NCBI GenBank assembly: GCA_016125265.1
Contig: WGMC01000030.1
Coordinates: 1 to 64,000, forward strand
DNA: 64,000 nucleotides
Direction: 5' to 3'
Origin: Planctomycetaceae bacterium
GTDB taxonomy: Bacteria; Planctomycetota; UBA1135; GCA-002686595
The first letter of the stretch is position 1, and every line of letters begins with the position of its first letter. Below the pieces are notes generated by a model, which worked only from the letters and a program-made list of their open reading frames with translations, did not search any database and was not told the DNA's origin. Positions 49,158-58,421 of the stretch are shown piece by piece. The position numbers and the translations under genes were made by a program.

Positions 49158-50062
49158 TGCCGACCATGAGCACCACCCAGCAGCCCGGTCATGCGCCCTC
49201 GTCCCGAAGCCCCCTCGGGGGCGACCGGCAGGAGGCCGAGAACCGACTCGCAGCCCTGCTGCGCGGCGGCGCCGTCGTCACGGAAACCCACGACGCCCTG
49301 CAGGCCGAGGAGGCGGTGGTCGACGTCAAAAACTTCAACCTGTGGTACGGCCAGGCCCAGGCGCTGCACAACATCGCCATGGTGATCCCGAAGGGCAAGG
49401 TGACCGCCCTGATCGGGCCGTCGGGCTGCGGCAAGTCGACTTTGCTGCGTTCGGTCAACCGACTCAACGACCTGATCGACAGCATCCGCATCGAAGGGGA
49501 CATGCTGCTGAACGGCGACTCAATCTACGACCGACGCGTCGATGTGATCGAACTGCGCAAGCGCATGGGGATGGTGTTCCAGAAGTCGAACCCCTTCCCG
49601 ATGAGCATCTACGAGAACGTCATCTACTCCCTGCGCATCGACGGGGAGCGCGATCGGCGGGTGCTGGACGAAGTGTGCGAGCGCTCCCTGCGCGGCGCCG
49701 CCCTGTGGGACGAGGTGAAGGACCGCCTGCAGGAAAGCGCGTTGGGCCTGTCCGGCGGCCAACAGCAGCGCCTTTGCATCGCGCGCGCAATCGCCGCGGA
49801 ACCCGAAGTGCTCCTGATGGACGAGCCCTGCTCGGCCCTCGATCCCATCGCGACCTCGAAGATCGAGGACCTGATCCACGACTTGAAGGGCAGTTACACC
49901 GTGCTGATCGTGACGCACAACATGCAGCAGGCCTCGCGCACCAGCGACTACACGGCGTTCATGTACCTCGGTCGCCTGATCGAGTACGGACCGACCGAGG
50001 ACATCTTCTTGCACCCGCGCCTCAAGGAAACCGAGGACTACGTCACCGGACGTTTCGGTTGA
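49157..50062 (+). CDS. pstB: Phosphate ABC transporter ATP-binding protein PstB
   Basis: This 301-residue ATPase drives phosphate import. Walker A is [20 protein letters not shown], the family-specific [20 protein letters not shown] follows, the signature motif is [18 protein letters not shown], and Walker B is [20 protein letters not shown] with the His switch in [11 protein letters not shown]. About 50 extra N-terminal residues precede the ABC domain. A second ATG at 49166 is possible. The overlap with pstA as TGATG indicates coupling. Confidence 0.97.
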   Translation: MPTMSTTQQPGHAPSSRSPLGGDRQEAENRLAALLRGGAVVTETHDALQAEEAVVDVKNFNLWYGQAQALHNIAMVIPKGKVTALIGPSGCGKSTLLRSVNRLNDLIDSIRIEGDMLLNGDSIYDRRVDVIELRKRMGMVFQKSNPFPMSIYENVIYSLRIDGERDRRVLDEVCERSLRGAALWDEVKDRLQESALGLSGGQQQRLCIARAIAAEPEVLLMDEPCSALDPIATSKIEDLIHDLKGSYTVLIVTHNMQQASRTSDYTAFMYLGRLIEYGPTEDIFLHPRLKETEDYVTGRFG

Positions 50063-50090
50063 TCCGCGCCCCCGCTTCGAGCCTTACCCC

Positions 50091-51026
50091 ATGAAGTACG
50101 CCCTGATGCTGGCCGCGAGCGCGGCCCTGTGTATCGCGTGTCGTTCCACGGAGTCGGCCGCGGTGATCGAGCCGGCGCCCGTCGCCAACTCGACTGCGCC
50201 TGCGACGGCGCCGCAGCCCGCCGCCAAACCGGCGGACGCGACGCACATCGTGCCCGCATCCAGCCCCGTCGTGCGCCGCGCCACCTACGAGCGCGAGGGT
50301 TTCGACGTGTACCCCCACGATGGCCGGCTCTGGGTGTTCGAAAGCGGTAGCCAGGCCTCCAAGGATTTTGCGAACGGCGTCGAGCCCGCGAAGTCGGTGA
50401 CCCGCATCCTGCCGGGCCGCACGCTGCGCAGCACGGAAGGCGAGACGATCCAGAAGTACCTGGTGCAGCGTCCGGGATTCTTCACGCTCATCGAGGAGGG
50501 TCGACTGTGGATCTTCCGGGAGGGCTCCGCCGAACACAGCCAGTTCCTGGCCACAGGTGAGCCGGCGAAGCGCACCACACTCATCGGCGCAGGTCCGATG
50601 GGCATGACCGCAATGTCGGCCGACCGCGAGACCATCGACGAGTACCTCGCTTGGCGCCCCGGTTTCGAGGTGCGCATGCACGAGGGTCGCCGCTGGATCT
50701 TCCTCGAGGGCAGCCCCGAGCTCGCCTCCTTCGACGCCGGGGTCGAACCCGCCAAGTCCGTCACTCGGATCCGCCCGGGTGGCAGCCTGCGGGCCATCGA
50801 CGGGGCGGTGCTCGACCACTACGAGGTGGCCGCCGAGGGCTTCGCCACATTCCCCGTGGAGGGCGCCGTTTGGGTGTTCCGCGAGGGCTCCCCGGAGTTG
50901 GAGAAGTACCTGACGAGCGGCGACGGCGTTCCCCAGGTCTCCCGTCCGGAGGCGGGACCCGCCGGCCGGACCGTGCACGCCCCCGACGAAGGCACCTTGG
51001 AAAGTTACCTGGCAGCGCTGGGTTGA
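50091..51026 (+). CDS. Lipoprotein with four tandem repeats of about 60 residues, inside the pst operon
   Basis: This 311-residue protein of unrecognised family starts with a lipoprotein-like signal (YALMLAASAALCIACRSTE; the lipobox has Cys at -3, so it is suboptimal) and an Ala/Pro-rich linker to 60. Four repeats follow at 68-124, 127-186, 189-244 and 248-307, each with the pattern GF, then GR-x-W-x-F-x-E-GS, then EPAK-x-x-T-x-I and a final x-x-YL. Repeat starts are 59, 62 and 59 residues apart. It lies 28 bases after pstB and 48 before phoU, so it should be phosphate-controlled. The function is unknown; envelope binding is a guess. Confidence 0.85.
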   Translation: MKYALMLAASAALCIACRSTESAAVIEPAPVANSTAPATAPQPAAKPADATHIVPASSPVVRRATYEREGFDVYPHDGRLWVFESGSQASKDFANGVEPAKSVTRILPGRTLRSTEGETIQKYLVQRPGFFTLIEEGRLWIFREGSAEHSQFLATGEPAKRTTLIGAGPMGMTAMSADRETIDEYLAWRPGFEVRMHEGRRWIFLEGSPELASFDAGVEPAKSVTRIRPGGSLRAIDGAVLDHYEVAAEGFATFPVEGAVWVFREGSPELEKYLTSGDGVPQVSRPEAGPAGRTVHAPDEGTLESYLAALG

Positions 51027-51074
51027 ACGGAACCGGCGGGAAACAAGGCCGGTCCGAGTAGGATCCAATCAGCC

Positions 51075-51758
51075 ATGGCGAATCACCTCCAGCACGACCT
51101 CGAGAAGCTCGAGAAGCAGTTGCTCTACCTGGCGGCCCAAGTCGAGGACGCCGTCCGAAAGGCGATGCATGCGCTCCTCGACCGCAAGCAAGACGTGGCC
51201 CTCGACGTCATCGCCGGCGACCAGGGCATCGACCGCCGCGAAGTCGAACTGGAAGAGGAGTGCCTCAAGGTACTCGCCCTGCACCAACCCGTGGCCGCGG
51301 ACCTGCGTTTCACGGCGGCGTGCCTGAAGATCGACAACGACCTGGAGCGCATCGGCGACCTGGCGGTCAACATCGCCGAGCGCGCCGCGTTCTTGACGAC
51401 GGTGCGGCCGTTCCCTGTGCCGCACCAGCTCAAGGCCATGATGGAAGAGGCGACCCGCATGTTGCGCGAGTCGTTGGATGCGTTCGTCAACGGCGACGTG
51501 GACGCGGCGCGGAGGATCTGCGCGGAGGACGAGGAGGTCGACCGCCTGCACCGCGAGATCGCGCGGGCCCTCATCAAGATGATGGAGTCCGACCGCGAGG
51601 CCGTCGAACCGGGCATGCAGATGTTCTCGGTGTCGAAGGCGCTGGAGCGGGTCGCCGACCACGCGACGAACATTGCCGAGGATGTGATCTACATGGTGCA
51701 GGGCGACATCGTGCGCCACGGCAACCGCACCGTGCGCACCCCGAAGGTCCAGCGCTAG
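51075..51758 (+). CDS. phoU: Phosphate signalling protein PhoU
   Basis: This 227-residue all-helical protein is built from two PhoU repeats. The first includes LLDRKQDVALDVIAGDQGID and the family motif LALHQPVAADLRFTAACLKI; the second shows LINMMESD-like residues in ALIKMMESDREAVEPGMQMF and SKALERVADHATNIAEDVIY. The acidic and Asn/Asp positions that bind metal clusters are present. PhoU links PstSCAB to PhoR and damps PhoB activation when phosphate is plentiful. It closes the operon and is followed by a REP-like repeat cluster. Confidence 0.96.
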   Translation: MANHLQHDLEKLEKQLLYLAAQVEDAVRKAMHALLDRKQDVALDVIAGDQGIDRREVELEEECLKVLALHQPVAADLRFTAACLKIDNDLERIGDLAVNIAERAAFLTTVRPFPVPHQLKAMMEEATRMLRESLDAFVNGDVDAARRICAEDEEVDRLHREIARALIKMMESDREAVEPGMQMFSVSKALERVADHATNIAEDVIYMVQGDIVRHGNRTVRTPKVQR

Positions 51759-51802
51759 GGATCGTCCCAACCTCGCCGCGCGCCCGGCCGTTGGCCCGTC
51801 GC

Positions 51803-51928
51803 GATGGAGCGGGCCTTCAGCCCTCGCATCGTTCATCCGCCGAACCTGGGGCGTTGCCCCAGGCTACTATCGAGCGGGGCGTTGCCCCTTGCAGAACCTG
51901 CGCGCGTGCACGTTCGCGCACACCCGCG
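51803..51928 (+). repeat. REP-like palindromic element, copy B1
   Basis: This copy has the GGGCCTTCAGCCC hairpin start, the palindrome CCTGGGGCGTTGCCCCAGG (51845-51863), GCTACTATCGAGCG, a second palindrome GGGGCGTTGCCCC (51876-51888), and the tail TTGCAGAACCTGCGCGCG to CACCCGCG. It lies 45 bases after phoU. The tail differs from the A-locus copies, so the family has at least two subtypes. Confidence 0.85.
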
Positions 51929-51994
51929 GTTGGGTGCACACACGTACCAATTCGGCCGCACAAGCGCACGCGTTGGAGTTCGCGTGCTTCGCGC

Positions 51995-52119
51995 TATGGG
52001 CCGGGCCTTCAGCCCGGACCCGCACTATGCACCTACCTGGGGCGTTGCCCCAGCCTACTATCGGGCGGGGCGTTGCCCCTTGCAGAACGTGCGCGCGGGC
52101 GCGTTCGCGCACACCCGCG
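51995..52119 (+). repeat. REP-like palindromic element, copy B2
   Basis: This is a direct repeat of B1 over about 125 bases. The main palindrome is at 52036-52054, with the last G changed to C. The second palindrome GGGGCGTTGCCCC is at 52068-52080, followed by the TTGCAGAACGTGCGCGCG tail. Some 65 bases of dissimilar GC-rich DNA separate it from B1. Confidence 0.85.
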
Positions 52120-52188
52120 ACCGCGCACTGCGGATTGGCGACTCCGCGCAGGCGCGCAGGCTTCTCTTGAGCGCCAACGGCGCGCTCC

Positions 52189-52256
52189 CATAGTAGCCTG
52201 GGGCAACGCCCCAGGTAGGTGGGAAATAGAGCCAAGGGCTGTAAGCCCGCCCCATC
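52189..52256 (-). repeat. REP-like palindromic element, copy B3 (inverted)
   Basis: The reverse-oriented copy starts ATAGTAG and holds the perfect palindrome CCTGGGGCAACGCCCCAGG (52197-52215), then a degenerate GGGCTGTAAGCCC hairpin (52236-52248). It ends 67 bases before the stop of the UbiD-family gene, which reads toward it. No gene is seen in the rest of the 565-base gap. Confidence 0.85.
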
Positions 52257-52323
52257 ACGCTCCATCATCGCATGCTGCCCCATGTGGGTTGCGGACGGGG
52301 AAACGATGCTGGGGCGTGCCCGG

Positions 52324-54129
52324 TCAGTCGAGGTGTCCGCGGTCCGAATCGCCCATTTCGACGCGGCCGGCGGGGAAGTACTCCTTCCAGCGGCGCTCGA
52401 CGGTCGATCGGGTGTCGTCGTCGCAGAAGAGCTCCTCCGGGTACCAGGGTTTCATGCGCGCGTCGATGGCGATCGGGGGCGTGAACGCACTGTGGTGGTG
52501 CACCTGTTCCACTTTGGCGGCGTGCACGTCGGCCGCCGGGTCGAAACGCGTGAACGTCGTCCAGAGGAAGTTGGTCGCGCTCTTCGCCGCGCGGCGAGCA
52601 TCGTCGGTGATCACGAGCAGCGGCCAATCTGCGAAGGCCGGATCCTTGGCGATGCGCGCGGCCGCGTCGGGCTCATCCGCGAAGCTGGGAGCCTCGACGA
52701 CGAGTGCCCCCGGGCAGAACACACACACGTGGCGCACCGGCTGCGCCGGTGTGCCGCGGAACTCGCGCGGAAGTTCGCGGATCGCGGGCCCGATGCCGAG
52801 CAACACACCCTTGCTGCCCTCGTTGAGGCGTGGACCCGCGTAGTCCAACGAATCCATCGACAGGTTTGCGAACAGGAACAAGTCGCGCCGGAAGTCCGCG
52901 CGCTCCAGGACGTGCTGCAAGAGCGCCCGGAAGTCGCGCAGGTCCTGGGGCTTGTCGACGAGCAGCAGGAACTTCGTCAGCGAGAGCTGCCCTTCCCCGA
53001 GGATGCGGAACGCACTGGCCATCGCCTCGCGGCGGTAACGTTCGCGCACCACGGCCGCCGACAACGAGTGGTACCCCGTTTCGCCGTAGCTCCAAAGGTC
53101 CACCACGGCCGGCATCACGACCGGGAACAGCGGCGACAGCAGCTCCTGCAGGAAGTCGCCGAGGTAGAAATCCTCCTGGCGCGGTTTGCCTACGACGGTG
53201 GCGGGGAATACCGCGTCGCGGCGGTGCACCAATGCCTTGACCTCGAACAGCGGGTACTCGTGAACCTCGGAGTAGTACCCGTAGTGGTCGCCGAAGGGGC
53301 CCTCCGGCGCCCGCGCGCCGGGCCGGACCTCGCCGATGAGCGCGAAGTCCGCCTCGGCGATCAGGGGCACGTTGGAGAACGGGTTGTCGCAGAGCGGGAG
53401 TCGCGCGCCGAGGGCTAGGCTGGTGAGCAACAGCTCCGGCACGTTCTCCGGCAAGGGCGCGATGGCGCCAAGCACCGCTGCCGGCGGACCACCCACGTGC
53501 ACCACCGCGGGCAAGGGCTGCCCTAGGCGCTCCGCCTCGGCCAAGTGGAAACCGCCGCCCTTGCCGATCTGCATGTGCAGGCCGGTGCTCTTGTCGTCGT
53601 GGATCTGCACGCGGTACATGCCGAGGTTCGGCCCACCCGTGACCGGGTGCCGCGTGGCGACCAGCGGCAGCGTCACGAAAGGGCCGCCGTCGCGTTTCCA
53701 GGTCTTGAGCGCCGGCAGGCCAAGGAGCCGCGGCGGTTGGCGCACGACATCCAGCACCGGCCCCGTGCGGCGCTGTTTCGTCCCGACCTTCGCAAGCCGC
53801 GCAAAGAGACCCCGCTGGTGCCACAGTTTGCCCAGCGAGGGCGGCATGAGCTCCTCGGGCAGCCGCGCCGCGGCCGCCACCACCTCTTGGGGCCGGCGGC
53901 CAAAGGCGCGCTCCACACGCGCCGCGCTGCCAAACAGATTGGTCACGAGGGGGAACTCCGCCCCCTTGACTCGCCGGAAGAGCAGGGCTGGCCCCCCCGC
54001 GGCGATCACCCGGCGGTGGATCTCGGCCACCTCCAGCTCGGCGTCGACCTCCGTTTCGACTTCCACGAGTTCACCCGCTTGGCGGAGCTGGGCGAGAAAG
54101 TCCCGGAGGTTTTTGGGCGCGCCGTTCAT
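52324..54129 (-). CDS. UbiD-family prenylated-flavin decarboxylase
   Basis: This 601-residue protein matches the UbiD family. Visible features are LGMYRVQIHDDKSTGLHMQI (prenyl-FMN-binding Arg region), GGPPAAVLGAIAPLPENVPE, and the active-site acidic motif FALIGEVRPGARAPEGPFGD leading to GYYSEVHEYPLF. Members decarboxylate unsaturated acids, for instance 4-hydroxy-3-polyprenylbenzoate in ubiquinone or menaquinone synthesis, or other aryl acids. It is longer than E. coli UbiD (497), with a C-terminal extension. No ubiX is in the window to supply the cofactor. ATG 54129 is chosen because a proline-rich stretch precedes it. Confidence 0.9.
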   Translation of the reverse strand: MNGAPKNLRDFLAQLRQAGELVEVETEVDAELEVAEIHRRVIAAGGPALLFRRVKGAEFPLVTNLFGSAARVERAFGRRPQEVVAAAARLPEELMPPSLGKLWHQRGLFARLAKVGTKQRRTGPVLDVVRQPPRLLGLPALKTWKRDGGPFVTLPLVATRHPVTGGPNLGMYRVQIHDDKSTGLHMQIGKGGGFHLAEAERLGQPLPAVVHVGGPPAAVLGAIAPLPENVPELLLTSLALGARLPLCDNPFSNVPLIAEADFALIGEVRPGARAPEGPFGDHYGYYSEVHEYPLFEVKALVHRRDAVFPATVVGKPRQEDFYLGDFLQELLSPLFPVVMPAVVDLWSYGETGYHSLSAAVVRERYRREAMASAFRILGEGQLSLTKFLLLVDKPQDLRDFRALLQHVLERADFRRDLFLFANLSMDSLDYAGPRLNEGSKGVLLGIGPAIRELPREFRGTPAQPVRHVCVFCPGALVVEAPSFADEPDAAARIAKDPAFADWPLLVITDDARRAAKSATNFLWTTFTRFDPAADVHAAKVEQVHHHSAFTPPIAIDARMKPWYPEELFCDDDTRSTVERRWKEYFPAGRVEMGDSDRGHLD

Positions 54130-54291
54130 GCTTGGGGTCGGGGCCCCGCGGCCCCGGGCGCCTTTGTAGCCGCCCGGAGGGGAGCCTTCGAGCACCGCTT
54201 CGCGCGGAACCAGCACGGGCCTCCCCGGTTTCCCCTGACGCCCGGGTTCCCCTGACGATCGCGCATCCCGACCCACCTACCGGATCCAGCC

Positions 54292-56091
54292 ATGCTCCAG
54301 CCGCTCCTCGCCTTGTTCCTGACGGCAGCCCTCCAAGGTGCCTCCTCCGCGCAGGTGGCGGCGGGCGACGGACCCCGATTTGACGCCCGGGCCGCGGAGC
54401 ACCTCTACAACCGGGCCGGATTCGGCGCGAATGGCGCCGAAATCGAAGCCGCCGTGGCCCGCGGTCGCGAGGCGACCCTGGACCTGCTCTTCCCGAGCGA
54501 GTTGCCTGCTCCGCTGCTTCGGGACGTGCAAAACCACGCCTACAAGTTCGTGCTGAGCTCGGAAGGCGCCCTGGGCCGGGACGACCGTCCGCGCCCGCCG
54601 GCTGAGGACGCCGCCGAGGGTTCCATGGAAGGCTCCATGCAGGAGTCCATGGACGAAGACGGCGCGGCGGACCAGGCCGAGGTGGAGCGGGAGGAGGCGC
54701 TGCGCCGGGATCGGGCCGCGGCGCGCCTTGCGGACGGGCGGCAACTGGCCGAGCACACCAACCGGTGGCTCGAGCGCATGGTGCAGGGGGAGGCGGCCCT
54801 CGTGGAGCGCATGACCCTCTTCTGGCACGGGCATTTCACGAGCTCCATGCAGACGGTTGGCTCCAGCTACGCGCTGATCGCGCAACACGAACTGCTGCGC
54901 AAACACGCCGTCGGCAGCTTCCGCGACCTGCTCGCGGGCGTCCTGCGAGATCCGGCGATGTTGGTCTACCTCGACAACCACAGGAACCGCCGCGGCAACC
55001 CCAACGAGAACCTGGCCCGCGAACTGCTCGAGCTGTTCACCCTGGGCGAGGGCCACTTCACCGAGGAGGACGTCAAGGAGGCGGCGCGCGCGCTGACCGG
55101 CCGCGCCGTGGCCCGCGGCGAGTACGTTTTCACGCCCCGCCGCCACGACTCGGGCAAGAAGCGCATCCTGGGTCAGGAGGGCAACTTCGACGGCGACGAT
55201 CTGGTGGAGATCCTGCTGGCGCATCCGCGCACCTCCGTGCACATCGCGGGCCGTCTGCTGCGTTGGTTCGAGGGTGTCGAGCCGTCGGCGGAACGGGTCG
55301 AGCACTACGCGGCGCTCCTGCGCGAGGCGGATTGGCAGATCGCGCCGGTGCTGCGCGCGTTGTTCGCCGACCCGCACTTCTACGGGCCCGATGTGGTTGG
55401 TGCGCGCGTGGCGGGCCCGGTCGACTTCCTCGTCGGCAGTGTGCGCCGTCTCGGGGTCGATGCCCCGCCGCTCGCGCTCAATTTGGGGGCACGCGTACTT
55501 GGCGAACGGCTGTTCTTCCCGCCCAGCGTGAAGGGGTGGGACGGCGGCGAGTCCTGGATCACCACGTCCAGCCTACTTGGCCGCGGCAACCTGGCCGGCA
55601 TGCTGACGGGATCCATCGGTGTGATGGAGTTGCTCGGGGCCGACCTCGAATCCATGGCGTCGGACGAAGACGGCGGCATGCAGCGCCGCGGGCGGCGCGG
55701 TGCGCGCACTGACAACGCCGAGCTGCGTGAGCTCGTGGGGCGGGACCAGGGCCTGCGCGACCTCGGGCGTCTGGGCCGCGGGCGCTGGAGTCCCGAACTC
55801 GATTGGAAGCGCCGCCTGGCCGACCATTGGGCGGCGGGCGCTGCGAGCGAGTCAGCGAACCGCGCGAGCGAGCCCGGCGACAGCGACGTGGTTGGGTTCC
55901 TGCTGGAAGAGCTGCTGGCCATCGCGCCCCCTCCGGAGACACGCGCCGAGCTGGTGCAATATCTCGCCGAACAGCGCGCCGAGTTCAGCATCCCCGACGG
56001 CCGTTGGTTGACGTGGGGGCAGGACGCCGAACAACTGTTGACCCAACTGGCCCACCGCATCCTGGCCCTCCCCGAAGCCCAACTGCACTGA
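54292..56091 (+). CDS. DUF1800 family exported protein
   Basis: This 599-residue protein has a signal peptide (LLALFLTAALQGASSAQVAA) and DUF1800 motifs: AAEHLYNRAGFGANGAEIEA, RMTLFWHGHFTSSMQTVGS, NHRNRRGNPNENLARELLEL with FTLGEGHFTEEDVKEAARAL, and FFPPSVKGWDGGESWITTSS. A methionine/serine-rich acidic insertion near 110-125 (EGSMEGSMQESMDEDGA) is unusual. It is followed by a DUF1501 gene 11 bases later, the pair that commonly occurs together in Planctomycetota. Function is unknown; surface or periplasmic processing has been suggested for the pair only from co-occurrence. Confidence 0.93.
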   Translation: MLQPLLALFLTAALQGASSAQVAAGDGPRFDARAAEHLYNRAGFGANGAEIEAAVARGREATLDLLFPSELPAPLLRDVQNHAYKFVLSSEGALGRDDRPRPPAEDAAEGSMEGSMQESMDEDGAADQAEVEREEALRRDRAAARLADGRQLAEHTNRWLERMVQGEAALVERMTLFWHGHFTSSMQTVGSSYALIAQHELLRKHAVGSFRDLLAGVLRDPAMLVYLDNHRNRRGNPNENLARELLELFTLGEGHFTEEDVKEAARALTGRAVARGEYVFTPRRHDSGKKRILGQEGNFDGDDLVEILLAHPRTSVHIAGRLLRWFEGVEPSAERVEHYAALLREADWQIAPVLRALFADPHFYGPDVVGARVAGPVDFLVGSVRRLGVDAPPLALNLGARVLGERLFFPPSVKGWDGGESWITTSSLLGRGNLAGMLTGSIGVMELLGADLESMASDEDGGMQRRGRRGARTDNAELRELVGRDQGLRDLGRLGRGRWSPELDWKRRLADHWAAGAASESANRASEPGDSDVVGFLLEELLAIAPPPETRAELVQYLAEQRAEFSIPDGRWLTWGQDAEQLLTQLAHRILALPEAQLH

Positions 56092-56102
56092 CCACAACTG
56101 CC

Positions 56103-57338
56103 ATGGAACGCCGACAACTCTTGCAGCTTGGTCTCGGCCTCGGCGCCGCGGCACTGATTCCGGGTGCCTTGGCGCGCGCCTCCACGCGTTTGCTCCTCGG
56201 CCAAAAGGGGGAGCGCCGGCCCTGCCTCGTGTTGGTGCAGCTCACCGGCGGCAACGACGGTCTCGACACCGTCGTGCCCTACGGCGACGATCACTACGGT
56301 CGTGCGCGGCGCACGACGGCCCTGGCGAAGAACGACGTGCTCGACCTCGACGGCCACGTGGGTCTGCACGGCAAGCTCGTGCGCTTGGGCGCGGAGTGGA
56401 AAGAAGGTCGTTTGGGGATCGTGCAGGGTGTCGGTTATCCCCAGCCCAATCGCAGCCACTTCAAGAGTTTCGAGATCTGGCACACGGGCCGCGCCGAGGG
56501 CCGCACGTCGGGCCCCGGTTGGGTCGGCCGGTTGGCGCAGAGCCTGCACGGCGATCAAGCCCATCCCAACCGGCTGGTGCACATCGGCGGGCAGGTGCCG
56601 TACAGCTTGCATTCGACCGCGCATCCGCCGGTGGCGTTTGCGAACCCACGCGGCTACCGCTTGGCGGGCCAATCCGGTGAGCTGGCACCGACCATGGAAG
56701 CGGAAACGAGCGCACACGAGGGCTGCGAGGACCTGCCCCGCGGTGCCCGCGCGCGCCTCGAGGCCCTGCGCGCGGTGATGCGCGATGCGCAGGCTTCGTC
56801 GGCCGAGGTCCGCGCTGCCGCGGCCCAACACCAGACGAAGATCGTCTATCCGAACACCGACTTCGCGGTGGCTCTCTCGACGGCGGCGGCGTTGATCGCG
56901 GCGAACCTCGGAGCCGAGGTGATTTCGGTCGAGTTGGGCGGCTTCGACACCCACACCGAACTGCGCCGACGGCACGACACCCTGATGGAGCAACTGGACG
57001 GTGGCCTCGGCGCGTTCCTCGAGGAGCTGCGCGGGCTGGACGCTGCGCGCGACACGTTGGTGGTGGTCTACAGCGAGTTCGGACGGCGCGTCGCGGAGAA
57101 CGGCGCCCGCGGTACGGACCACGGCACCGCCGGCCCCCTGTTCCTAGCCGGCCCCCGCGCGGCCGGTGGGCTCTTCGGCCGCCATCCCTCGCTGTCCGAG
57201 TTGGACGAGGGCGACCTGGTGCACACGACAGACTTCCGCGCAGTGTTCGGCAGCGCGGCAAAGGGGCTTTTCGGGGCCGACCCCAGCCAAATCTTCGACG
57301 GCCGTTACGACGCGCTGCCGCTCGTGCGCGAGGCCTGA
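56103..57338 (+). CDS. DUF1501 family protein
   Basis: This 411-residue protein of the DUF1501 (sulfatase-like fold) family begins MERRQLLQLGLGLGAAALIP, a twin-arginine-like export signal. Family blocks are LVLVQLTGGNDGLDTVVPYG, YPQPNRSHFKSFEIWHTG, ISVELGGFDTHTELRRRHD, and VVVYSEFGRRVAENGARGTD with the conserved TDHGTAGP. It directly follows the DUF1800 gene and likely works with it outside the cytoplasm. The biochemical role is unknown. Confidence 0.93.
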   Translation: MERRQLLQLGLGLGAAALIPGALARASTRLLLGQKGERRPCLVLVQLTGGNDGLDTVVPYGDDHYGRARRTTALAKNDVLDLDGHVGLHGKLVRLGAEWKEGRLGIVQGVGYPQPNRSHFKSFEIWHTGRAEGRTSGPGWVGRLAQSLHGDQAHPNRLVHIGGQVPYSLHSTAHPPVAFANPRGYRLAGQSGELAPTMEAETSAHEGCEDLPRGARARLEALRAVMRDAQASSAEVRAAAAQHQTKIVYPNTDFAVALSTAAALIAANLGAEVISVELGGFDTHTELRRRHDTLMEQLDGGLGAFLEELRGLDAARDTLVVVYSEFGRRVAENGARGTDHGTAGPLFLAGPRAAGGLFGRHPSLSELDEGDLVHTTDFRAVFGSAAKGLFGADPSQIFDGRYDALPLVREA

Positions 57339-57356
57339 AGCGGAGCTCTCGTCAGC

Positions 57357-58406
57357 TCAACGGAACGCCAGCGAAAGGGTCTTGAGTGCGAGGGGCGTGA
57401 CGACGCCCCGCGCGCTGGTGAAGGGGTTGGCGCGGTACCAGCCGAGCTTCTCGAGGTGGTAGTCGACCAGTGTGTCGTCGACGGCCTCCATCAGCGGATA
57501 GCCGCCGCGATCGGCGGCGATGGCCTGCAGCATGCGCCGCAGTCCGACGCGTTTCATGCCGTCCATCCACACGGTGAGTCCATGGCCCGAGCGAGGAGCG
57601 CCCATGAGCGCGACCTCCTCCTTCTGCATCCGCTCTTCGCTGTCGCCCGCGCGGAAACCGATGCACTGGCCGTCTTCCGTGATCGCCGCCAAGGGCAAGT
57701 GGGACTTCGCCGAGAGGTCGTGGTCCGCGAGCACACCCTTGGGACCAGCGATCGCGATGCGTCCGCTCGCGTAGTCGCGCGGGTCCAGGACGTGAACGTT
57801 GCGCCCGCCGTCGAGATCGTAGTGCCGCCAGGAGAGTCCACCTGCCAAACGCCCCTTGCGCGCGCGGCGCACACGCGCGCCGCCGAGCAGGGCCTTCGAC
57901 AGGGCCACGCCGTGGTACGCGTAGGCCGAATGGGTCAGCACGGCGGCCCGTGGCGCGCCGCCCAGCGCGCCGCTCGCGAAACAAGCTGCGATGGCGGGCA
58001 GGCAGGGCAAGTATGCACAGTCCTCGGCGACATGGGTCCGCCGGAACGCGCGCGTCAGCGGCAGGTGGCCAAGGTGCTTGGGCAAGAGAACCGGCGTTTC
58101 GAGGAGCAGCTCACAATGGCCCACGGGCAACTTGGCGAGTCGGGCCAACACCGAAGGCACCGCGCCCTTCACCACGACCACGTAGACCAACGCCACATCC
58201 GCGAGGCGCGCGGCGGTCAGGGCCTCCAAGGGCTCGACGGCCACTTCCTTTTCGCCGTTGCCCGTGTCCGCGGCTCCGATCGTCTTCGGATTGCGAGAGA
58301 AGACACCGGCCAGCTCCCAGGTGCTCGGAAGGCTCCAACCCACCGGCAGCGCTGCCTCGCGCACGCGCTGGCCGGAACCGATCACGATCCACTTCTTCGG
58401 TGCCAT
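57357..58406 (-). CDS. Gfo/Idh/MocA-like Rossmann protein, partner of a GMC oxidoreductase
   Basis: This 349-residue protein starts with a dinucleotide-binding strand (KKWIVIGSGQRVREAALPVG, G-x-G-x-x-x-x-x-A) and has the later ELLLETPVLLPKHL segment that recalls the EKP region of Gfo/Idh/MocA dehydrogenases, although Lys is replaced by Thr. The C-terminal half contains DPRDYASGRIAIAGPKGVLA. It lies 15 bases downstream of the GMC gene and probably shares its transcript. The missing EKP lysine suggests altered or absent catalysis. Confidence in the family is moderate. Confidence 0.7.
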   Translation of the reverse strand: MAPKKWIVIGSGQRVREAALPVGWSLPSTWELAGVFSRNPKTIGAADTGNGEKEVAVEPLEALTAARLADVALVYVVVVKGAVPSVLARLAKLPVGHCELLLETPVLLPKHLGHLPLTRAFRRTHVAEDCAYLPCLPAIAACFASGALGGAPRAAVLTHSAYAYHGVALSKALLGGARVRRARKGRLAGGLSWRHYDLDGGRNVHVLDPRDYASGRIAIAGPKGVLADHDLSAKSHLPLAAITEDGQCIGFRAGDSEERMQKEEVALMGAPRSGHGLTVWMDGMKRVGLRRMLQAIAADRGGYPLMEAVDDTLVDYHLEKLGWYRANPFTSARGVVTPLALKTLSLAFR

Positions 58407-58421
58407 GGGTGTTGGGGGCTG

